Under the pieces are notes generated by a model. That model did no database searches. It was not told the origin of the DNA and saw only the letters and a list, made by a program, of their open reading frames with translations. The position numbers and the translations under genes are program-made. This document shows positions 1 through 8,115 of a stretch of DNA of 64,000 nucleotides, piece by piece. Numbering within the stretch: the stretch's first letter is position 1; the number at the start of each line of letters is the position of its first letter. The stretch comes from a bacterium D16-76 (lineage in GTDB: Bacteria; Bacillota; Clostridia; Oscillospirales; Acutalibacteraceae), in NCBI GenBank assembly GCA_009917445.1, contig QZEE01000003.1, positions 115,320 through 179,319 of the forward strand, read 5' to 3'.

Positions 1-195
1 GAACACGCAGTAAAAACCCTTGTGTTTTTGCAAGAAAGTGCTGTTTTGTAAACGGTTTGTAACCGCTGTAATTTATTTGTTACGTTTAGGGTATGCCTTA
101 TTTAACTATGGTGTTCTGCGCCGGGTGGAGACCGGTGTTTGGATTTTGTATTGAAAAGTTTTTGCTATTCTGTTCTGTTGGGAGGAGAGTTACAC

Positions 196-594
196 ATGAA
201 CATCGCACTGACGGCCCACGACGCGAAAAAAGAACTGATGGTACAGTTCTGCATTGCCTACTGCGGCATACTCAGCCGCCACAACCTGTGCGGCACCGGC
301 ACCACCGGCAAGATGGTGGCAGACGCCACGGGCCTTACGCTGCAACGGTTTTTAAGCGGGCCCCAGGGCGGCGACCAGCAGATCGCGGCCCGCATCGCCT
401 GCAACGAGATTGACTTGCTGCTGTTTTTCCGGGACCCCCTGAACCCCAAGCCCCACGAGCCCAACGACATGAACCTTTTGCGCTTGTGTGACATGCATAA
501 CATCCCCGTGGCCACCAATATCGCCACGGCCGAGGTGCTGGTGCACGGCCTGGAACGGGGCGACCTGGATTGGCGGGATATTGTAAAAGGATAA
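196..594 (+). CDS. mgsA: Methylglyoxal synthase
   Basis: Converts dihydroxyacetone phosphate to methylglyoxal and phosphate, a cytosolic overflow branch of glycolysis. The 132-residue length is close to the family norm. Visible motifs are GTGTTGK (residues 33-39), the phosphate-binding GPQGGDQQ (55-62) and FFRDPL (78-83), whose Asp belongs to the active site. An upstream in-frame ATG exists at 139, but the GGAGGAGAG at 181-189 sits 6 bases before the ATG at 196, so I use 196. It stands alone: the next gene group has its own promoter and T-box leader. Recognition is strong. Confidence 0.95.
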   Translation: MNIALTAHDAKKELMVQFCIAYCGILSRHNLCGTGTTGKMVADATGLTLQRFLSGPQGGDQQIAARIACNEIDLLLFFRDPLNPKPHEPNDMNLLRLCDMHNIPVATNIATAEVLVHGLERGDLDWRDIVKG

Positions 595-646
595 GGCCGC
601 CGCTGGGCGGGCGCGGAAATTTTCTGGGGAAAATGCGGGAAAAGCC

Positions 647-675
647 TTGCAAACCCCAGGGGCGCAGGGTATAAT
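647..675 (+). promoter_or_regulatory. Sigma-A type promoter of the T-box-led hisS/aspS group
   Basis: TTGCAA at 647-652 and TATAAT at 670-675 are separated by exactly 17 bases. The promoter lies directly upstream of the T-box leader, so transcription would start around 682, at the beginning of the leader RNA. Confidence 0.8.
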
Positions 676-681
676 AAGGAA

Positions 682-928
682 GCAAAAAATTGGCCATGAC
701 ACAGGATGAGTACCCCGGGAAGCCCGGCAGAGAGAGGGGGCGCGCAAGCGCTGAAAGCCCCCTTCGGGGGGAACGGGGGAAAGACGCCTGCCAGCCGCAA
801 CTGCATAAACCAAGGAACGCGACCGGCGCGGCCTGCAGGCCGAGCTTCGCTGCGTTTGAAGTAGGGTGGCACCACGAAGAAAGCCTTCGTCCCTTCACGG
901 CACGGCCGCAGAAGGGGGAAGGTTTTTG
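682..928 (+). ncRNA. T-box leader (tRNA-sensing riboswitch)
   Basis: The canonical T-box sequence AGGGTGGCACCACG is at 863-876. Upstream are stem I hallmarks: GAGTA near 698, an AGAGAGAG stretch near 731 and GCTGAAAG near 750. Downstream, CCTTCGTCCCTTC (884-896) can pair with GAAGGGGGAAGG (911-922) followed by TTTTTGTTTTT, which is an intrinsic terminator that competes with the antiterminator formed by the T-box. Uncharged tRNA would allow read-through into the mazG-like gene and hisS, possibly on to aspS. I could not fix the specifier codon by eye: His (CAC) and Asp (GAC) are both plausible for this operon. Confidence 0.9.
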
Positions 929-940
929 TTTTTGGGCGCG

Positions 941-1010
941 CAGCGTCAAGACCTTGGGGGCGCCGCCCCCAAGCCCCTGCCAGGGGGATGATCCCCCTGG
1001 ACCCCGACGC
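941..1010 (+). repeat. Dispersed G/C hairpin element, copy 1
   Basis: Two perfect hairpins follow the T-box terminator: CTTGGGGGC/GCCCCCAAG (953-973) and CCAGGGGGAT/ATCCCCCTGG (980-1000). Each is followed by a short C-run (GCCCC, GACCCC). The words CAAGACCTTGGGG and hairpin-plus-ACCCC recur in the copies near 2.8, 5.3 and 34.4 kb. Confidence 0.7.
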
Positions 1011-1048
1011 GTTGTGTAGGTGGGGTGGGGTTAAGTAAAGGAGGGTTT

Positions 1049-1360
1049 ATGGGGAAGGCACAGGATATGGTGAGGGGGGTTATGGAGGAGCAGGGGCTGT
1101 CTTTTTCCCCAGAGGTACGGATGCTGGATTTGGTGTCGGAAACAGGGGAGCTGGCAAAGGAATGGCTGAAGGGGACAGGGTATGGACAGAGGGAGTTTAC
1201 CCATACGCCCGGTTTGGAAGAGGAGGTTGGCGACTGCCTGTTTTCCCTTTTGGCCTTGTGCGAGGCCTTGAGGATGGATGCGGACGGGGCGCTGGCCGCG
1301 GCCCTGGAGAAATACGCCCGGCGGGCCCGGGAGACTGGCAGTGTGGGCAGCGGGCGGTAG
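1049..1360 (+). CDS. MazG-like nucleotide pyrophosphohydrolase
   Basis: A small all-alpha NTP pyrophosphohydrolase of the MazG/dUTPase-2 type, probably removing non-canonical or excess NTPs. The 103-residue protein shows the metal-binding pattern: SETGELAKE (residues 30-38, with Glu31 and Glu34) and EEEVGDCLF (57-65, with acidic residues ending in Asp62). The ATG at 1049 is chosen because AAAGGAGG (1037-1044) precedes it; a start at 1025 has no such site. It is the first gene after the T-box leader and is followed by hisS after 51 bases, so it is probably induced with the synthetases. The exact substrate cannot be told. Confidence 0.8.
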   Translation: MGKAQDMVRGVMEEQGLSFSPEVRMLDLVSETGELAKEWLKGTGYGQREFTHTPGLEEEVGDCLFSLLALCEALRMDADGALAAALEKYARRARETGSVGSGR

Positions 1361-1411
1361 AAGTTTGAAAAACGGCCGGAAGGCTTGGATGAAAATAAGG
1401 AGGAACGGAAT

Positions 1412-2689
1412 ATGGAATTGTTGACAAAAGCGCCTAAGGGCACGGTGGATCTGGTGCCAGGGGCAACGGGGAAATGGCAGCTGGTAGAAGACGTGGTGAA
1501 AAGCGAGGCGGAGCTTAATGGTTTTGCGGAGATACGCACACCAGTGTTTGAGCACACCGAGCTGTTTTTGCGGGGCGTGGGCGACACCACCGACGTAGTG
1601 GAAAAGCAGATGTATACCTTTGAGGACAAGGGCGGGCGGTCTGTTACCCTGCGGCCGGAGGGCACGGCGGGCGCTGTGCGGGCTATGCTGGAAAATGGGC
1701 TGTATAATGCGGGGTATCCGGTGAAGCTGTATTACTGCATCCCTTGTTTCCGGTATGAAAAGCCCCAGTCTGGCCGACTGCGGGAGTTCCGCACCTTTGG
1801 GGTGGAGATGTTCGGGGCGGCAGAGCCTGCCGCGGATGTGCAGGTGATTGCCCTGGCGCTGTCGGCTTTTAAGCGGCTGGGCCTTGACGATGTGGGCTTG
1901 CAGCTGAATTCCATTGGGTGCCCGGCCTGCCGGAAGGAGTACCACAAGGCCTTGACCGAATATTTTGGCGCCCACAGGGATCAGCTGTGCGAGACCTGCC
2001 TCTCCCGGTTGGAGCGCAACCCCATGCGCATTTTGGACTGCAAAAGCCCGGTGTGCGGGGAGATTGCCAAAGGCGCGCCGAAGATTACCGACTATTTGTG
2101 CGGGGACTGCCAGGAGCACTTTGGGAAGGTGCAGGGGCTGCTGGATGCCGTAGGCATCCCCTATGAGCTGGACCCCCGGTTGGTGCGGGGGCTGGATTAT
2201 TACACCCGCACTGTGTTTGAGTTCCCCTCTAAGAGCCTGGGGTTTGCTTTGGGCGGCGGCGGGCGGTACGACGGCCTGGTGGAAGAGCTGGGCGGCAAGC
2301 CTACGCCTGGGCTGGGCTTTGGCCTGGGGCTGGACCGGATTTTGATGGCGCTGGAAGAGCGGGGGGCCCAGTTCCCAGAGGAGGAGCGGTGCGAGGTCTA
2401 TTTGGCGGCTATGGGGGACGAGGCCGGGAAAAAGGCCTTTGTGCTGATGGATGGGCTGCATAAATGCGGTGTCTCTGCCGACTGCGACCTGTGCGCCAGG
2501 GGCTTGAAGGCCCAGATGAAGTATGCCGACCGGATTGGGGCCAAGTATACAATGGTGCTGGGGGACAACGAATTGGAAGCCGGCAGGGCTGAGCTGAAAA
2601 ATATGAAGACCGGCGAGAAAGTGGAAATCTCCATTGGGGAGGGTTTTGTGGACGAGTACCTGACGGCCAGCACAGCCCAGGAGATTTGA
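1412..2689 (+). CDS. hisS: Histidyl-tRNA synthetase
   Basis: Class II synthetase charging tRNA-His in the cytosol; 425 residues, normal for bacterial HisRS. Motifs: motif 1 region IRTPVFEHTELF (41-52), TLRPEGTA (79-86), motif 2 FRYEKPQSGRLREF (113-126), the HisA signature VRGLDYYTRTVF (258-269) and motif 3 GLGLDRI near 308. The C-terminal 100 residues fit the HisRS anticodon-binding fold. The ATG at 1412 follows AAGGAGG (1397-1403); an in-frame ATG at 1385 lacks a site. It lies in the T-box transcription unit behind the MazG-like gene. A hairpin-repeat region follows its stop. Confidence 0.97.
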   Translation: MELLTKAPKGTVDLVPGATGKWQLVEDVVKSEAELNGFAEIRTPVFEHTELFLRGVGDTTDVVEKQMYTFEDKGGRSVTLRPEGTAGAVRAMLENGLYNAGYPVKLYYCIPCFRYEKPQSGRLREFRTFGVEMFGAAEPAADVQVIALALSAFKRLGLDDVGLQLNSIGCPACRKEYHKALTEYFGAHRDQLCETCLSRLERNPMRILDCKSPVCGEIAKGAPKITDYLCGDCQEHFGKVQGLLDAVGIPYELDPRLVRGLDYYTRTVFEFPSKSLGFALGGGGRYDGLVEELGGKPTPGLGFGLGLDRILMALEERGAQFPEEERCEVYLAAMGDEAGKKAFVLMDGLHKCGVSADCDLCARGLKAQMKYADRIGAKYTMVLGDNELEAGRAELKNMKTGEKVEISIGEGFVDEYLTASTAQEI

Positions 2690-2699
2690 GTTTCTGACC

Positions 2700-2890
2700 G
2701 CACCCGAGCGGCCAAAGGAAGCGAAGCGCGGGAGTCCAGAGGGGTGGTGCCCCTCTGGTGGGTTCTTAGGGCGAAGCCCTGAGTGGGGGTTGGGGCAAAG
2801 CCCCAAGGTCTTGCCGTAGGCGCGGTCTTTGCGCCGGAGGCTCTAATAGGCGTGAGCCGGGGGTTTAGGGGCGGGAGCCCCTAAGGCCTT
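2700..2890 (-). repeat. Dispersed G/C hairpin element, composite copy 2
   Basis: The gap between hisS and the VOC gene is almost wholly hairpins: CCAGAGGGG/CCCCTCTGG (2736-2758), AGGGCGAAGCCCT near 2768, TTGGGGCAAAGCCCCAA near 2790 followed by GGTCTTGCCG, a GCGCCGGAGGCTCT box near 2831, and TTAGGGGCGGGAGCCCCTAA near 2866. In the opposite orientation its words match copy 1. The CCAGAGGGG hairpin recurs near 10.2 kb and the GCCGGAGGC box near 5.3, 25.0, 34.4 and 59.1 kb. Confidence 0.75.
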
Positions 2891-2954
2891 AAAATACCAA
2901 CAGGGAAAGCATATAATTTTTGTTATCTTTGGATAGGGGAAGGTGGACAAAAGC

Positions 2955-3341
2955 ATGAAATGCTATACGCAAGTGTATGTTATGGACAGCTTAGAGGCGG
3001 TGGACACCTATTGCCGGGCGTTTGGGGCCCAGGTGAGTTTTGAAATTAAGAACGAGGCCAAAACCGAGTATGAACACTGTGAGCTGTCGGTAAACGGCGA
3101 ACCGATCTTGGCTGTATCCGAAGCGCCGGAGCCTTATGACGTGGGCGCCATACACAAGATGAAGTGGCAGACCATGACCTTTAACGCTTTTGAGCTGGGC
3201 AGCGAGGAGGCGGTGAAGAACGCCTTTGAGGTGCTGAAGGAAGGCGGCGTGGTGCTGGAAGATATAGGGGCGCTGCCGTGGAGCAAGTGCTGCGCTACGG
3301 TGATGGATAAATACGGCGTGTGCTGGTGGGTGGCCATTTGA
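2955..3341 (+). CDS. VOC-superfamily (PhnB/glyoxalase-fold) protein
   Basis: A 128-residue protein of the vicinal-oxygen-chelate fold, closest to PhnB-like proteins. It shows YVMDSLEAVDTYCRAFGA near the N terminus, the ELSVNGEPILAVSE strand pair in the middle and the terminal DKYGVCWWVAI typical of the fold. The enzymatic role cannot be deduced: this fold covers lyases, dioxygenases and resistance proteins. The ATG at 2955 is preferred over the GTG at 2943, because AGGTGG (2941-2946) then serves as ribosome binding site. It sits between hisS and aspS, 40 bases before aspS, and probably is transcribed with aspS. Confidence 0.75.
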   Translation: MKCYTQVYVMDSLEAVDTYCRAFGAQVSFEIKNEAKTEYEHCELSVNGEPILAVSEAPEPYDVGAIHKMKWQTMTFNAFELGSEEAVKNAFEVLKEGGVVLEDIGALPWSKCCATVMDKYGVCWWVAI

Positions 3342-3381
3342 CGGGCAGGCCGGGAAAGAATCAATAAAGGAGCGGATGAAT

Positions 3382-5169
3382 ATGGAAACGATACAGGGTT
3401 TGAAGCGGAGCCGCTATTGCGGGGAGTTCCGCATGGAGCATGTGGGCCAAAAGGTTACGGTGTTTGGCTGGTGCCAGCGGCAGCGAGATTTGGGGCAGCT
3501 GATCTTTATTGACCTGCGGGACCGCAGCGGCATTGTGCAGCTGGCTTTTGACGAGGACAGCGGCAAGGATGCCTTTGAAAAGGCGTTCCGGGTGCGGTCG
3601 GAGTTTGTGCTGGCGGCTGTGGGGACGGTGCGGGAGCGCACGTCGAAAAACAAGGAGATACCCACAGGGGACGTGGAAATCTTTGTGGAAGAGCTGCGGG
3701 TGCTGGGGGAGGCGGAAACGCCGCCCTTTGAGATCGTAGAAGGCGTTAAGGCTAATGAGGAACTGCGGCTGAAATACCGGTATTTGGATTTGCGCAGGCC
3801 GGAGCTGCAAAGGAACCTGCTTTTGCGGCACAAGGTGGCTAAGGCCACCCGGGACTATTTTTATGACAACGGGTTTATTGAGATCGAGACGCCGATGCTC
3901 ATTAAGTCTACGCCGGAGGGGGCCCGGGATTTCCTGGTGCCGTCCCGGCTGCACAAGGGGGAGTTTTACGCGCTGCCCCAGTCGCCCCAGCTGTATAAGC
4001 AGCTTTCTATGGTGGCGGGGTTTGACCGCTACATCCAGCTGGCCCGGTGCTTCCGGGATGAAGAGCTGCGGGCGGACCGGCAGCCGGAGTTTGTGCAGAT
4101 CGACATGGAAATGTCTTTTGTGGACGTGGAGGACGTGCTGACCATGGCAGAGGGCTTTGTGCGGCATGTCTTTAAAGAGGTGCTGGGGGAGGAAATCCCC
4201 CTGCCGCTGCCCCGGATGACGTACCAGGACGCTATGGAACGGTATGGGTCGGACAAGCCGGACACCCGGTACGGCATGGAGATCTGCGATATAAGCGGGT
4301 GCGTGAAGGACTGCGGGTTCGGGGTGTTTGCCAATGCTGTGGCCGGGGGCGGCAGTGTGCGGGCTATTGTAGCCAAGGACGCGGTGAAGGCGCTGAGCCG
4401 CAAGGAGATTGACAAGCTGACGGAAGCGGTAAAGGGCATTGGCGGCAAGGGCGTGGCCTGGGTGCGCATGCTGCCGGAAGGGTACGCAGGGTCTTTCCTC
4501 AAGTTTATGAAAGAGGAAGAGATGCAGGCTATCTATGAGAAGACCGGGGCGGAAGAGGGCGACGTGGTGCTGATCATCGCGGACGCCAAGACCAGCCATG
4601 TGTTGTCGCAGCTGGGGTATTTGCGGACCATTACGGCCCAGAAGCTGGGCATAGTGCCCCAGGGGATGCGGAACCTTTTGTGGATTACGGAGATGCCGTT
4701 CTTTGAGTTTGACGAGGATTTGGGGGAGTGGGTGGCTATGCACCATCCCTTTACCTCGCCGCTGGACGAGTGCCTGCCTTATTTGGAGACGGATAAGGGC
4801 CGCGTGCGGGCAAAAGCTTATGATCTGGTGATGAACGGCATGGAGCTGTGCTCGGGGTCTATACGCATTACGGACCCGGAGCTGCAAGGGCGTATTTTTG
4901 CGCTGCTGGGGCTTAGCGAGGAAGAAGCCCATGAAAAGTTTGGGTTCCTGCTGGATGCGTTCCGGTATGGGGCGCCGCCCCATGGGGGCATTGGTTTGGG
5001 TCTGGACCGGCTGGTGATGCAGATGGCCGGGGCTGGCAGTATGCGGGATGTGGTGGCTTATCCTAAGGTGCAGAACATGAGCGAGCTGATGACCCAGGCC
5101 CCGGCGGAGGTAGAGCCGGTGCAGCTGGACGAGCTGGGAATTATACTGGCAGAGCCCACGAAGGAGTAA
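3382..5169 (+). CDS. aspS: Aspartyl-tRNA synthetase (bacterial type)
   Basis: Class II synthetase charging tRNA-Asp; 595 residues, the length of bacterial AspRS with a GAD insertion. Order: N-terminal OB-fold anticodon-binding domain (about 1-105), class II core with motif 1 around IEIETPMLIKSTPEGARDF, motif 2 FRDEELRADRQPEF (about 220-233), the GAD insertion (about 295-410) and motif 3 GGIGLGLDRLVMQMAG (535-550). AAAGGAG at 3366-3372 fits the ATG at 3382 (9-base spacing) better than the ATG at 3376. The hisS-aspS proximity is common in Firmicutes. A terminator lies about 200 bases downstream. Confidence 0.96.
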   Translation: METIQGLKRSRYCGEFRMEHVGQKVTVFGWCQRQRDLGQLIFIDLRDRSGIVQLAFDEDSGKDAFEKAFRVRSEFVLAAVGTVRERTSKNKEIPTGDVEIFVEELRVLGEAETPPFEIVEGVKANEELRLKYRYLDLRRPELQRNLLLRHKVAKATRDYFYDNGFIEIETPMLIKSTPEGARDFLVPSRLHKGEFYALPQSPQLYKQLSMVAGFDRYIQLARCFRDEELRADRQPEFVQIDMEMSFVDVEDVLTMAEGFVRHVFKEVLGEEIPLPLPRMTYQDAMERYGSDKPDTRYGMEICDISGCVKDCGFGVFANAVAGGGSVRAIVAKDAVKALSRKEIDKLTEAVKGIGGKGVAWVRMLPEGYAGSFLKFMKEEEMQAIYEKTGAEEGDVVLIIADAKTSHVLSQLGYLRTITAQKLGIVPQGMRNLLWITEMPFFEFDEDLGEWVAMHHPFTSPLDECLPYLETDKGRVRAKAYDLVMNGMELCSGSIRITDPELQGRIFALLGLSEEEAHEKFGFLLDAFRYGAPPHGGIGLGLDRLVMQMAGAGSMRDVVAYPKVQNMSELMTQAPAEVEPVQLDELGIILAEPTKE

Positions 5170-5189
5170 GCAATAGGAAGCGTGGGATT

Positions 5190-5330
5190 CTTAAGGGGTC
5201 GCTGCGTCCCGGGGGACGCGTCCAGCGACCGACCGAGCCGGCAGGCGAGACACTTTGCGCCGGAGGCTCTACAGGCGTTAGCTGGGGTTTGGGGCGCAGC
5301 CCCAAGGTCTTGCCGCTGGGCGAGGGGAGA
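5190..5330 (-). repeat. Dispersed G/C hairpin element, composite copy 3
   Basis: Follows aspS. GGTCGCTGCGTCC/GGACGCGTCCAGCGACC-type pairing (5199-5232) is followed by a 23-base string (about 5229-5251) that recurs inverted near 61.95 kb. Then come GCGCCGGAGGCTCT with AGGCGTTAGC (about 5260-5284) and TTTGGGGCGCAGCCCCAA plus GGTCTTGCCG (about 5287-5315). The last two blocks match the copies at 2.8 and 34.4 kb nearly word for word. Confidence 0.7.
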
Positions 5331-5367
5331 TTGCCGTGCGGCGGGGAGCGCAGGATTGGGGCCTTTT

Positions 5368-5393
5368 GGGTGGGCGGAAGCCCACCCTTTTTC
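5368..5393 (+). terminator. Rho-independent terminator after aspS
   Basis: GGGTGGGC (5368-5375), loop GGAA, GCCCACCC (5380-5387), then TTTTTC. A perfect 8-base-pair GC stem with a T-run ends the hisS-aspS unit. Confidence 0.85.
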
Positions 5394-5582
5394 TTGTGGG
5401 GGGAAGATGGCTTGTTCTTTGCCTGCTTTCGGGCGGGTGCGGGCGGGGGAGTTTACTTTGCGTAAAAGCCTGGAAAAATATTTTTGGGGCCGGCACACCC
5501 GGGGGCGTGCGAAGTCCCTGCGTGAAACATATGGGGGGAAACCCTTGGGGGGCCTGTATGGGGGCGGCTGTGAAACCATGGG

Positions 5583-5642
5583 AGATAATATATTTTGAGT
5601 GGACATGTGTATAATTCACGAATCGTACACAATATATGGTAT
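5583..5642 (+). promoter_or_regulatory. Probable NrdR box upstream of nrdD
   Basis: ACACAATATATGGT at 5627-5640 closely matches the NrdR box core (ACACWATATATWGT) and touches the -35 element of the nrdD promoter, where a repressor would block RNA polymerase. A weaker AATATAT-centred site at 5583-5598 lies about 44 bases upstream, roughly four helical turns. NrdR is the usual repressor of ribonucleotide reductase genes, so the context fits. The second site is poor and may not be real. The stretch 5395-5580 before these sites holds no gene I can support. Confidence 0.6.
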
Positions 5643-5670
5643 TGACAGGGAGGGGGAGACCGACTATAAT
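5642..5670 (+). promoter_or_regulatory. Promoter of nrdD
   Basis: Perfect TTGACA (5642-5647) and TATAAT (5665-5670) with a 17-base spacer, about 80 bases before the nrdD start codon. The putative NrdR box abuts the -35 hexamer. Confidence 0.88.
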
Positions 5671-5750
5671 TAGAGGGCAGGACAGGCCGGGGAGGCTTGT
5701 CCTGCCTGTGGCCCTGCGGCCTAGGAAGCGTAAGGAAAGGACCGGGATGC

Positions 5751-8048
5751 ATGCTGAAAACCATTATAAAAAGGAGCGGGGAACAAGCCCCATTTGACGC
5801 CGGCAAAATACGGGGGGCCATTTTTAAGGCCAATGTGCGTATTGCCACGGAGAAGTTCAGCGAGGAAGAGCTGGACAGGCTGACCGAAGAAGTGGTGGCC
5901 GAGCTGGAAAAAATGAAAGAGACCCCCACGGTGGAACAGACACAAGATGTGGTGGAGGAAAAACTGATTGCGGCGGACTACGCCAAGACGGCTAAGGCGT
6001 ATATCTTGTACCGGGCGGAGCACCAGAAGCTGCGGGAGATGGACGATGAGCTGGTGAAAATCTATTCGGCGCTGACCTTTGTGCCGGCAGAGGATGCGGA
6101 CATCAAACGGGAGAACGCCAACATCAACGCGGACACAGCTATGGGTACTATGCTCAAGTATGGCTCGGAGGGGGCCAAGAGCTTTTATGACAAGTATGTG
6201 ATCCCGCCCCATATCGCCCAGGCCCATGCCGACGGCGACATACACATCCACGACAAGGATTTTTACACCTTGACGGAGACCTGCTGCCAGATCGATTTGA
6301 TCAAGCTGTTTAAGAATGGGTTCTCTACAGGCCACGGCTATTTGCGGGAACCCAACGACATACGCAGCTACGCGGCCCTGGCGTGTATTGCCATACAAGC
6401 GAACCAAAATGAAATGCACGGCGGGCAGAGCGTGCCGATTTTTGACTATGCCATGGCCCAGGGGGTGGATAAGACCTACCGCAAGGAGTTTTTTAAGGCA
6501 CTGGTGCAGTTTTTGCAGATACACAAGGGCATGCCCTACAGCCACGCCGAGGCCCTGGTGAACGCCGCCAAGCGGGAGCTGGGGGAAAAGGTGACCATGA
6601 AGAACGTGGGGAAGTACAGCGGGCGGTTTGTGAATTTCCTGCCAAGGCACCAGAAGGAGAACGGGTACGAGGAGATTATCACCGAGGAGGCCGAGGACGC
6701 CTGCGCCTATGCCCAGGAGGCGGCCTGGCGGGAGACCGATCACGCCACCTATCAGGCTATGGAGGCGCTGGTGCACAACTTGAATACTATGAACTCCCGG
6801 GCGGGGGCCCAGGTGCCGTTTTCGTCTTTGAACTACGGCACGGACACCAGCGAGCAGGGGCGCATGGTAATCAAAAACCTGCTGCTGGCCACGGAGGCCG
6901 GGCTGGGGGATGGGGAGACGCCTATTTTCCCGGTGCAGATTTTTAAGGTGAAGGAGGGCGTCAATTACAACGAGGGAGACCCCAACTATGACCTGTTCAA
7001 GCTGGCCATGCGGGTGTCGGCCAAGAGGCTGTTCCCCAACTTTAGCTTTATTGACGCGCCTTTTAACCTGCAATACTACAAGCCCGGCGACTACGACACC
7101 GAGGTGGCCTACATGGGCTGCCGCACCCGGGTTATGGGCAACTCCCACGACCCGGACCGGGAGACCACTTGCGGCCGGGGCAACCTGAGCTTTACTTCGA
7201 TTAACCTGCCCCGGATCGGGATAGAGGCGGAAAAGGATATTAAGAAATTTTATAAGCTGCTGGACGGCCGCATGGATTTGGCGGCGGAACAGCTTTTGCA
7301 CCGGTTTAAGATACAGTGCAGCAAAAAGGCGTATAACTACCCCTTCCTGATGGGGCAGGGGGTGTGGATCGACTCGGAGACCCTTACCCGCAACGACTCG
7401 GTGGCGGAGGTCTTGAAGCACGGGACTTTGTCGGTGGGGTTCATCGGCCTGGCCGAGACCTTGAAGGCCCTTACCGGCAAGCACCACGGCGAGGATGAAA
7501 AAAGCTATGAGCTGGGCTTGGAGATTATCGCCCATATGCGGGAGTATATGGACGCTATGTCGAAAAAGACGGGCTTGAATTTTACCCTGCTGGCTACCCC
7601 GGCCGAAGGGCTTTCCGGCCGGTTTGTGCGGCTGGACCAGAAAAAGTTTGGGAAGATACCCGGGGTTACGGACCGGGAGTATTACACGAACTCTTTCCAT
7701 GTGCCGGTATATTACCCCATCGGCGCTTTTGAGAAGCTGAAAAAGGAAGCGCCTTTCCATGCCTTTACAAACGCGGGGCACATCAGCTATGTGGAGCTGG
7801 ACGGCGACGTATGCAAGAACATTGAGGCTTTTGAAAGCGTGGTGCGGTGCATGAAGGAATCGGGCATTGGCTATGGCTCGGTAAACCACCCGGTAGACCG
7901 GGACCCGGTGTGCGGGTATAATGGTATTATCGACGACGTATGCCCCCGCTGCGGCCGCCGCGCTGGGGAGGGCGTGGCCCTTTCGAAGCTGGAAGAGCTG
8001 CGGAAGAAGTACCATGATGTGCCGGATTATACGTGCTTGATACGGTAA
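5751..8048 (+). CDS. nrdD: Anaerobic (class III) ribonucleoside-triphosphate reductase, large chain lacking the glycyl-radical segment
   Basis: Reduces ribonucleoside triphosphates to dNTPs without oxygen. The 765 residues begin with an ATP-cone (about 1-95; IIKRSGEQAPFDAGKIRGAI), then the barrel with TTCGRGNLSFTSINLPR and a C-terminal cysteine cluster (Cys721, Cys731, Cys734 in CGYNG and CPRCG). Full-length relatives continue from such a cluster into a glycyl-radical loop of the RITGYLVG/RVCGYLG type. Here the chain instead runs through an unusual tail ending YTCLIR with no such loop. The missing motif is on the separate gene at 8233. ATG 5751 is preferred over 5697 because AAGGAAAGG (5732-5740) precedes it. 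Confidence 0.93.
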   Translation: MLKTIIKRSGEQAPFDAGKIRGAIFKANVRIATEKFSEEELDRLTEEVVAELEKMKETPTVEQTQDVVEEKLIAADYAKTAKAYILYRAEHQKLREMDDELVKIYSALTFVPAEDADIKRENANINADTAMGTMLKYGSEGAKSFYDKYVIPPHIAQAHADGDIHIHDKDFYTLTETCCQIDLIKLFKNGFSTGHGYLREPNDIRSYAALACIAIQANQNEMHGGQSVPIFDYAMAQGVDKTYRKEFFKALVQFLQIHKGMPYSHAEALVNAAKRELGEKVTMKNVGKYSGRFVNFLPRHQKENGYEEIITEEAEDACAYAQEAAWRETDHATYQAMEALVHNLNTMNSRAGAQVPFSSLNYGTDTSEQGRMVIKNLLLATEAGLGDGETPIFPVQIFKVKEGVNYNEGDPNYDLFKLAMRVSAKRLFPNFSFIDAPFNLQYYKPGDYDTEVAYMGCRTRVMGNSHDPDRETTCGRGNLSFTSINLPRIGIEAEKDIKKFYKLLDGRMDLAAEQLLHRFKIQCSKKAYNYPFLMGQGVWIDSETLTRNDSVAEVLKHGTLSVGFIGLAETLKALTGKHHGEDEKSYELGLEIIAHMREYMDAMSKKTGLNFTLLATPAEGLSGRFVRLDQKKFGKIPGVTDREYYTNSFHVPVYYPIGAFEKLKKEAPFHAFTNAGHISYVELDGDVCKNIEAFESVVRCMKESGIGYGSVNHPVDRDPVCGYNGIIDDVCPRCGRRAGEGVALSKLEELRKKYHDVPDYTCLIR

Positions 8049-8049
8049 G

Positions 8050-8115
8050 GCTGAGGCCGCGAGACGCTGTCTCGCGCTCTGCAAACCCTTTTGGGAAAGG
8101 GTTTGATCCGAAAAC
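8050..8115 (+). repeat. Dispersed hairpin element, copy 4, inside the split nrdD locus
   Basis: CGCGAGAC/GTCTCGCG (8058-8076) and CAAACCCTTT/AAAGGGTTTG (about 8082-8105) form two strong hairpins right after the nrdD stop. The first recurs near 10230-10248. It lies between the large NrdD gene and the small glycyl-radical gene, so it could modulate their relative expression. Confidence 0.6.

Noticed and set aside
1..195. Promoter or leader element before mgsA
   Set aside because: The stretch is AT-rich with small inverted words (GTAAC/GTTAC), but no hexamer pair with good spacing could be supported.
258..949. Long minus-strand open frames opposite mgsA and the T-box
   Set aside because: They are shadows caused by high GC content; mgsA and the T-box explain the region.
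5395..5640. Cobalamin or other riboswitch upstream of nrdD
   Set aside because: G-rich words and AAACCC-like strings drew attention, but I find no B12-box or other consensus, and a good promoter lies downstream of this stretch.
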